Shown here: positions 58,759 through 64,000 of the stretch, in pieces
Layout: each line of letters opens with the position of its first letter
Position numbering within the stretch: the first letter of the stretch is position 1
Assembly: GCA_013297985.1 (NCBI GenBank)
Contig: JAAFIY010000005.1
Coordinates: forward strand, 1 to 64,000
DNA length: 64,000 bases
Source: Comamonadaceae bacterium
GTDB taxonomy: Bacteria > Pseudomonadota > Gammaproteobacteria > Burkholderiales > Burkholderiaceae_C
Direction: 5' to 3'
Notes under the pieces: model-generated
The model's input: only the letters and a program-made list of their open reading frames with translations
The model's database searches: none
What the model was told of the DNA's origin: nothing
Translations under genes and position numbers: made by a program

Positions 58759-59204
58759 TCAGCACCGCACCGCACCGGCCCGACCTCATCAACCCCTGCT
58801 TTGCACGCGGCGTGTGCCAGGCCTTGCTACCGGCCTGCGCAGGATGTGATGCCGCCCCGCCGCGCACCGCCACGCCCAAGCCACCTGCGCCCCACACCTT
58901 CGCCCTGCGCGTGGTGGGCCACGTGGCCCGCGTCACCACCCGCTACACCGCGCGCGGCGTGCCCAGCGTGGAGCTTGAGCTGCACGACACCGCCAGCGGC
59001 CAAACCGTGTGCATCACCCACGCCTACCCCGACAGCAGCGCCATCAGCGCCCGCGCCGCCAGCCACCTGGCCGCACGCCTGCGCGGCCAGCGCATCGCCG
59101 TGGACGTGCGCGCCGTGCGGTTCAAAGCCGGGCGCATGTTGGCTGTGGCCGACCTGATCCCGCCCACCCAGCCCAGCCCCGCTCGGGCTGATCTGGACGA
59201 CTAA
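58755..59204 (+). CDS. Early phage protein, OB-fold-like
   Basis: 149 aa. A beta-rich segment HTFALRVVGHVARVTTRYTARGVPSVELELHD and LAARLRGQRIAVDVRAVRFKAGRMLAVADL resembles OB-fold/SSB-type proteins in layout. Contains four N-terminal cysteines. Function unknown, possibly single-strand binding. Confidence 0.6.
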   Translation: MISTAPHRPDLINPCFARGVCQALLPACAGCDAAPPRTATPKPPAPHTFALRVVGHVARVTTRYTARGVPSVELELHDTASGQTVCITHAYPDSSAISARAASHLAARLRGQRIAVDVRAVRFKAGRMLAVADLIPPTQPSPARADLDD

Positions 59205-59244
59205 GCCCACCCCTATGACTCACGCATTCCACAGGCCCCACCCC

Positions 59245-61455
59245 ATGACTGAACTTGCCGACACAGCCGCGCAAACCAGCGCGCCCGCCGCCCCTGATGC
59301 CCCCGCAGCCCCCGCAGCGCCTACGGCTCAGCGCCTGGCCATGGTCCCCATCGACCAAATCGCCGAGAGCCTGCACAACCCCCGCAAAACCTTCGACGCG
59401 GCCGCGCTGCAAGAGCTGGCCAGCAGCATTGCCGCCACCGGCGTGCACCAGCCCCTGCTGCTGCGCCCCTTGCCCGGCAGTCGCGCGGCCGACACCTTTG
59501 CCCGCCGCCGTGCCGGTGCCCCCCTGCCCACCTTTGAGCTGGTCTGCGGCGCGCGCCGCCTGCGCGCCTGCCACATCGCAGGCGTGGCCCAGGTGCCCTC
59601 GCTGATTCGTGAGCTCACCGACACCCAAGCGCTTGAAGCCCAGGTGATCGAGAACCTGCAGCGCGAAGACGTCACCCCGCTTGAAGAAGCCGAGGGCTAC
59701 CAAGTGCTCATGAGCAGCGGCCCGCTCACCGCCGACCAAGTGGCCACCAAGATCGGCAAAAGCCGCAGCTACGTGTACAGCCGCATCAAAGTGCTGGACC
59801 TGTGCCCCCAGGGCCGCGAAGCCCTGCGCAAAGGTGGCATCGACTTCAGCCGCGCATTGCTTGCAGCCCGCATCCCTGATGAGGCCCTGCAAATCAAAGC
59901 CCTGGCCTACATGACCCGCAAGGACTACGGCGGCGACACCCCCAGCTACCGCGAATGCGCCGCGCACGTGCAAAGCCAGTACATGCTCGATTTGAGCAAG
60001 GCCCGCTTCAAGATCACCGACGCCGCCCTGCTACCCGACGCAGGCAGCTGCAAAGACTGCCCCAAACGCACCGGCGCCAACCCCGACTTGTTCACTGACG
60101 TGAAGGGTGCAGACGTATGCACCCACCCGCCCTGCTACCACGCCAAAGAGCAAGCCCACACCGACGCCCAAGCGGCCCAAGCCCAAGCCAAAGGCCACAC
60201 CGTCATCACCGGCAAAGCGGCCGTTGAACTGTGGAGCCAAGGCTACCCCCCCAAGATCATCGGCTACCGCCGCTTGGACGACGTGGCCGACAGCCCCACC
60301 AGCGCGCCCCTGCGCAAAATCATCGGCGCGCAAATGCAGGCCGAAGGCATCAAGCCCGTGCGCATCGAATCGTCGCGCGACAAAGGCAAGCTGGTGGATG
60401 CGCTGCCTAACGACGTGGCCCTGCGCCTGCTCAAGTCGGTAGAAGGCCAGGCCGCCGCCGCCCCCAAAGCCGTGGCCCAAGAAATCAAGGCCTTTGCTGA
60501 CGACAAAAAAGCCAAAGCCCTCGCCAAAGCCGCCGAGAAGTACGAGCAGGCCTGGCGCAACCAATTGATGGCCAGCACCTGGGCGGCCATCAGCAAAACC
60601 GAGCGCGCCGACCTGTTCACACTCGACGTGTTTCGCTACGTGGTGCGCGCCGAAGTCGGCAGCCTCAGCACCGAACACGCCCAGCACCTAAGCGAGCTAC
60701 TGGGCCTGGGCAAAGTGGGCGCAGCCAGCGCCCTGCACGACTTTGCCAACACCACCCCCCGGCCCGATCTGTTGCTGCTGATCTGCATCGCCCAGCGCGA
60801 CGCCAGCGCCCAGCACTATCGCCACAACCGCCCCAAAAACGAAGGCCTGATGCTGGTGGCCGAAGTGGCCTTGCAAGAAGCCCTGGCCCACGTCATTGCC
60901 GACGCACAAGCCCAAGCCAAAGCCCAGTTTTTGCCCAAGCAGCCCAAGCCCGCCGCCCCCAAGCCCATCGCCGAACCCCCTTGCACTGAAGGCCCCGCTG
61001 CGCAAGCTAAATCTACGCGCGCAAAGCAAAGCCTCAAAGGGGCCAAAACGCCCCCGCTGCGCAAGCCCAAACTCAGCGCGGCTGACGCCACCGCGCAGAT
61101 TGCCGCCGCCTTGCAGGCGGCTGAAACCCAAGCAATCCACGCGCCTGCGGCGCAGGGTATCGCAGGGCCCGACGCTGCTTCGCGCATCGATCCCACAGCG
61201 CCCGCTGACCACGCCGTGCCCAAGCTCAAAGCCAGGGCCATCAAGCCATCGGCAAGCGACGCCGCGCCCACCTTTAAGGCCGGTGATTTGGCCATCGTCA
61301 AAGCCACCTGCGCCAACGGCAAATGGCGCGGCCGCCGGGTGACCGTGACCGGCGTCAAGGCCAACACCGTCAAGGTGCGCCAGGCCGACACCCCACCGCC
61401 CACCGCCGAGCGCTGCGAATTCTTCCCCGAAGACCTGGAGCCCACCCAACCATGA
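59245..61455 (+). CDS. Large ParB/Spo0J-like phage protein
   Basis: 736 aa from the ATG at 59245 (an ATG at 59215 is an alternative). Residues 30-200 match ParB: LAMVPIDQIAESLHNPRKTFD, ELVCGARRLRACHIAG (the GxRR-type box), ENLQREDVTPLEEAEGYQVLM and a helix-turn-helix (ADQVATKIGKSRSYVYSRIKVL). A Cys-rich zinc-like segment follows (SCKDCPKRT...VCTHPPCYHAKE), then a helical region and a Ala/Pro/Lys linker, ending with an SH3-like KAGDLAIVKATCANGKWRGRRV. No ParA is present. It may act as a nuclease or nucleoid-level organiser. Confidence 0.82.
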   Translation: MTELADTAAQTSAPAAPDAPAAPAAPTAQRLAMVPIDQIAESLHNPRKTFDAAALQELASSIAATGVHQPLLLRPLPGSRAADTFARRRAGAPLPTFELVCGARRLRACHIAGVAQVPSLIRELTDTQALEAQVIENLQREDVTPLEEAEGYQVLMSSGPLTADQVATKIGKSRSYVYSRIKVLDLCPQGREALRKGGIDFSRALLAARIPDEALQIKALAYMTRKDYGGDTPSYRECAAHVQSQYMLDLSKARFKITDAALLPDAGSCKDCPKRTGANPDLFTDVKGADVCTHPPCYHAKEQAHTDAQAAQAQAKGHTVITGKAAVELWSQGYPPKIIGYRRLDDVADSPTSAPLRKIIGAQMQAEGIKPVRIESSRDKGKLVDALPNDVALRLLKSVEGQAAAAPKAVAQEIKAFADDKKAKALAKAAEKYEQAWRNQLMASTWAAISKTERADLFTLDVFRYVVRAEVGSLSTEHAQHLSELLGLGKVGAASALHDFANTTPRPDLLLLICIAQRDASAQHYRHNRPKNEGLMLVAEVALQEALAHVIADAQAQAKAQFLPKQPKPAAPKPIAEPPCTEGPAAQAKSTRAKQSLKGAKTPPLRKPKLSAADATAQIAAALQAAETQAIHAPAAQGIAGPDAASRIDPTAPADHAVPKLKARAIKPSASDAAPTFKAGDLAIVKATCANGKWRGRRVTVTGVKANTVKVRQADTPPPTAERCEFFPEDLEPTQP

Positions 61456-61985
61456 CCACCACCCCCCGCCTGGCCGTGCTGGCCGCCCTGGCGCGCACCG
61501 ATCTGCAAAGCGCCCAACAACTCGGCCGCAGCTGCGGCGCCAGCGCCCTGCGTGAGCTGCGCGCTTTGGAGCGTGAAGGCTGGGTGCGCCGCATCCAACG
61601 CCCCGCCAGCGGCCCCACCGCCGCCGACCGCGTGGCCGCCCGCACCCTGTGGAGCCTCACTGACAAAGCGCGCGACCACATGCAGCGCGAAGCCGAAGCC
61701 GCCCACCGCGTCGCCGTGGCCGACGCCCAACTGCGTGCCGCCTTTGCCGCGCACTGCGGCCGCAAACCCAACGCACCCGGTGCACCCGGCGCACCCAGCG
61801 CACCCGGCCCCGCCACCCCCGGCCTGGCCGCGCGCATCACCACCCCCACCCAGCGCCCCGGCGCGCTGGCCCCACCCGCCCGCTCCGGTGCCACCGACTT
61901 TGCCCGCCACCCCAGCAAGGTGGGCCAAGCCCTGTGCTTTCGCCCCGACGCCCCAGCCGACGCCATCTTGGAGCGCACCGCATGA
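61452..61985 (+). CDS. Winged-helix-like early phage protein
   Basis: 177 aa from the ATG at 61452 (overlap with the ParB-like stop). LAVLAALARTDLQSAQQLGRSCGASALRELRALEREGWVRRIQ is a winged helix. The C-terminal half is a Pro/Ala linker. Probably a DNA-binding early regulator. Confidence 0.6.
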   Translation: MTTTPRLAVLAALARTDLQSAQQLGRSCGASALRELRALEREGWVRRIQRPASGPTAADRVAARTLWSLTDKARDHMQREAEAAHRVAVADAQLRAAFAAHCGRKPNAPGAPGAPSAPGPATPGLAARITTPTQRPGALAPPARSGATDFARHPSKVGQALCFRPDAPADAILERTA

Positions 61986-62446
61986 CCGACCCCACCCAAG
62001 CCCACACCCAAGCCCCCACCACCCTTGCCCAGGCCAGCCGTGAGCAAGCCCTCATGCTCGCGCTGCACACCGTGGCCCAAGAGCTGGCGGACCGCTGTCG
62101 CGCCCACCTGGTGCAACGCGGCCTGCCCTCAGCCGAAGTGCGCCTGCCCCTCAGCTTCACCGGCACCGATCTGCGCGTGAACATCCAAGCCGGGCCCGAA
62201 GTGCGCGCCCGCAACCTGGCCGACGAAGCGCTGGCCGAAGCCAGCGGCCAGCGGCCCCATACCCCGCTGAACATGGCCCACACCGTATTTGAAGCCCAAG
62301 CCCTGCTGCGCGCCTATGCCGGTGAACTGCAGGCCACCGTCTTTGCCGCCAACGCAAGCACGCTGGCCACGCAGAACGCCGCCACCGTGCACGGCCACGC
62401 CCTGCGCGTGGCCCGCGCTTTGGACGTGGTGAGGAGCCACCTATGA
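61982..62446 (+). CDS. Helical early phage protein
   Basis: 154 aa from the ATG at 61982, which overlaps the previous stop. Rich in Ala and Leu helices with a short PLSFTGTDLRVNIQAG beta hairpin. No family recognised; the next gene overlaps by ATGA. Confidence 0.55.
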   Translation: MTDPTQAHTQAPTTLAQASREQALMLALHTVAQELADRCRAHLVQRGLPSAEVRLPLSFTGTDLRVNIQAGPEVRARNLADEALAEASGQRPHTPLNMAHTVFEAQALLRAYAGELQATVFAANASTLATQNAATVHGHALRVARALDVVRSHL

Positions 62447-62913
62447 GCGCCATTCCACCGCCCGGGCTGGCCGGTTCAGTGTTTGGGTTTTTCAGCAATA
62501 ACCCCGAAAAGATTCGCAGCCTGCGCCACCTGGCCAGGATGTTCGCGGTGGATGAAGTCGACCTGTGGCGCGAGCTGCAGCCGCTGGTGGCGACGGGCCA
62601 ACTCGCCCATTGGCCAGACCACCTCGACGATGAATGGGTGTACGGCCACCCGAGCTGCAGCAACGTGCCCAAGCACACCGTCGTGATCAACGGCAAGGTC
62701 TGCGCGGGGCCACTGCGGCGGGCACCACCCCATGGCACCCCCATCTACCTGCCCAACGCATTGATGCCCGACAGACCACATTTGGACACGTGGAACGTTG
62801 ACGTGTACGACGGCGCGCTGAAAAGAGGCTTCGTGTTCACCAACCGAGAAGCCGCTATCGCAGTCGCCGGGGCCATGACCCAGCCCCTATGGGATTTTTG
62901 CCATGCTCGTTAG
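62443..62913 (+). CDS. Early phage protein with HTH-like region
   Basis: 156 aa. SLRHLARMFAVDEVDLWRELQPLVATGQLAHW is helix-turn-helix-like; the rest is alpha-beta with NREAAIAVAGAMTQPLWDF at the end. Overlaps both neighbours. Function unknown. Confidence 0.6.
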   Translation: MSAIPPPGLAGSVFGFFSNNPEKIRSLRHLARMFAVDEVDLWRELQPLVATGQLAHWPDHLDDEWVYGHPSCSNVPKHTVVINGKVCAGPLRRAPPHGTPIYLPNALMPDRPHLDTWNVDVYDGALKRGFVFTNREAAIAVAGAMTQPLWDFCHAR

Positions 62914-63169
62914 CACCGCCCTTGAAGTAACCGGCGCCGCCCTGGGCCTGCTGGGCGCGCTGCTCTTGGCCACCCAATCGCGCCACGCCCCTTGGGCCTG
63001 GCTGCTCTGGCTGGCCAGCAACGCCTGCTGGGCCGCATTTGCGGTGCTGGGCAGCTACTGGTTTTTGTTGGCCCAGCAAGTGGGCTTCAGCCTCACATCG
63101 GCCATCGGGCTGTGGGTGTGGTTGCTGCGGCCGGCCCTGGCGGCACGTCAGCAACGGAGGGGACTATGA
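62903..63169 (+). CDS. Small PnuC-like membrane protein
   Basis: 88 aa with three hydrophobic helices: VSTALEVTGAALGLLGALLLA, PWAWLLWLASNACWAAFAVL and FSLTSAIGLWVWLL. The fold and the W-rich central helix resemble half of a PnuC nicotinamide riboside transporter, found as small phage proteins. Transport function is not shown. Confidence 0.65.
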   Translation: MLVSTALEVTGAALGLLGALLLATQSRHAPWAWLLWLASNACWAAFAVLGSYWFLLAQQVGFSLTSAIGLWVWLLRPALAARQQRRGL

Positions 63170-63714
63170 GCAGCGTTGAACATCGAGTGCGTCCGACGAT
63201 CTTGCTGGCCAGCGGCCGGTACTTTGACTTGCTGGACCCGCGCGGGTCTGGGTTTGATGAGTACGACGTAGCCCATGCGCTAGCGAACATCTGCCGCTTC
63301 AACGGCCATTGCCGCGAGTTCTACAGCGTGGCGCAGCACTCCGTGTTGGTCAGCCATGTGGTGCCGCCTTTGGATGCGTTCGCGGGCCTGATGCACGATG
63401 CAGCCGAGGCGTTTCTTGGTGATGTCACCAAGCCGCTGAAAGGCTTGCTGCCGGACTACAAAACGCTGGAGCGGCGCGTAGAGCTCGACGTGTTTGCCCG
63501 CTTTGGTTTGCCACCTGAACTGCCCCAGTCGGTCAAAGATGCGGATCTGGTGCTGCTGCGCACCGAGCAGCGTGATCTGATGCACAAGGATTCGGGTTTG
63601 TGGACGATCACCGAGGGCTTTGAGCCTCTGCGCCAGGTGATCAAGCCGTGGCCACCCAAGGTGGCGCGGGTGCGGTTTCTCAAGCGGTTTCGGGTGATCG
63701 CCAGCCATGCCTGA
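63166..63714 (+). CDS. HD-domain phosphohydrolase (YfbR-like)
   Basis: 182 aa from the ATG at 63166 with GGAGG upstream. The metal motif is present: AQH (His58), MHDAAEAF (His77, Asp78) and VKDADL (Asp). This fits nucleotidase-type HD proteins that act on deoxynucleotides. It may adjust nucleotide pools during replication. Confidence 0.82.
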   Translation: MSSVEHRVRPTILLASGRYFDLLDPRGSGFDEYDVAHALANICRFNGHCREFYSVAQHSVLVSHVVPPLDAFAGLMHDAAEAFLGDVTKPLKGLLPDYKTLERRVELDVFARFGLPPELPQSVKDADLVLLRTEQRDLMHKDSGLWTITEGFEPLRQVIKPWPPKVARVRFLKRFRVIASHA

Positions 63715-64000
63715 CGCCCTCGCCATCCTCACCGCCGAAGACGCCGCGCCGCTCTTGCGCTGCGAGCCCACCACCATGGAAGAGCACGCCCGCAGCGGCT
63801 TCTTGCCCGCCGTCAAGATCGGCCGCACCTGGCTGTTCCCCCGCGCCGCGCTTGAGGAGCGCCTGAACGAGCTGGCCCGCCAGAACGTGCCCGCACCTGA
63901 TGGCGCGCCCACCACCGCCGCAGCGGCCGCACCCACCGCCGCGCCCACTCGCGCCAGGCGCACCACACGGGGCCACCAAGCGGCCGCTGTGCTGCGATCG
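63707..64000 (+). CDS. HTH/excisionase-like protein, cut by window edge
   Basis: 98 codons visible with no stop before the edge. LTAEDAAPLLRCEPTTMEEHARSGFLPAVKIGRTWLFPRAAL is a MerR/excisionase-like winged helix with the typical R-T-W-x-F wing, then an Ala/Thr/Pro tail. It is placed at the end of the early operon, where an excisionase or integrase-associated protein is expected. Confidence 0.78.
   Translation, partial: MPDALAILTAEDAAPLLRCEPTTMEEHARSGFLPAVKIGRTWLFPRAALEERLNELARQNVPAPDGAPTTAAAAAPTAAPTRARRTTRGHQAAAVLRS

Larger units (their letters stand above)
24928..64000. mobile_element. HK97-type siphophage prophage, right end outside window
   Basis: More than 39 kb of phage genes in a regular order: lysis, fibers, tail, head and terminase on the minus strand; replication, CII-like and Cro-like on the minus strand; CI and early genes on the plus strand. 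HK97-family capsid, prohead protease, portal and P27-type terminase small subunit plus a long tape measure and tail tube point to a siphovirus. No gene looks broken. The integrase is not in the window and should follow the HTH gene at 63707. Confidence 0.93.

Noticed and set aside
1-64000. CRISPR array, rRNA operon or insertion-sequence transposase
   Set aside because: No regularly spaced direct repeats, rRNA sequence or transposase gene was seen.

Overview
The window comes from a high-GC betaproteobacterium, most likely Burkholderiales, family Comamonadaceae. This rests on the chromosomal gene order (mutL, drug exporter, miaA, ABC ATPase), a complete periplasmic Sox thiosulfate-oxidation cluster, and copies of a short AT-rich gctatN...atagc repeat that I associate with Comamonadaceae genomes. 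No taxonomic search could be run.

Region 1 (1 to about 17.86 kb) is chromosome. It holds the C-terminal tail of an unknown protein, a membrane protein with a C-terminal zinc ribbon, mutL, a Bcr/CflA-type MFS exporter, miaA, a LolD-like ABC ATPase, a block of nested hairpin repeats, a UMF1-type MFS transporter, a small acidic conserved protein and tRNA-Leu(UAA). Then, all on the minus strand and read from right to left, come soxR, soxW-like, soxC, soxD, soxY, soxZ, soxA, soxX and soxB. SoxXA loads the sulfur compound onto the SoxY swinging arm (SoxYZ), SoxB hydrolyses off sulfate and SoxCD oxidises the bound sulfane sulfur. SoxR carries the two cysteines expected of a sulfane-sulfur sensing ArsR repressor. 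A strong terminator hairpin separates soxX from soxB.

Region 2 (17.86 to 24.98 kb) is a 7-kb integrated element bounded by a perfect 51-bp direct repeat that contains the 3' 46 nt of a tRNA-Cys gene. It carries a tyrosine integrase, a HigBA toxin-antitoxin pair, an unrecognised protein of about 415 aa, an AlpA-like DNA-binding protein, an SSB/OB-fold protein, a Rep-like winged-helix protein with palindromic DNA boxes inside its gene, and small proteins. It has no structural genes and looks like a phage satellite.

Region 3 (24.93 kb to the right edge) is a nearly complete HK97-type siphophage prophage that starts at the right copy of the same repeat. Minus-strand late genes run from Q-like regulator, HNH and terminase through portal, protease, capsid, connectors, tail tube, a frameshifted tail chaperone, tape measure and fibers to a papain-like peptidase, holin-like proteins, M15 endolysin and nested Rz/Rz1. 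The immunity region (CII-like, Cro/YdaS-like, CI) lies at 53.9-56.2 kb, and a translationally coupled plus-strand early operon runs 57.5-64 kb (ParB-like, HD hydrolase, HTH protein). Its integrase and the restored tRNA-Cys gene should lie just beyond base 64000.

The most notable signals are: a tandem satellite-plus-prophage arrangement at one tRNA site with matching candidate integrase arm sites at both ends of the satellite; a canonical GGGAAAC -1 frameshift site in the tail chaperone; near-identical terminator hairpins repeated inside the late operon, paired with a Q-like antiterminator; repressor-operator boxes shared between the two early promoters; and a papain-family protease in the phage late operon.
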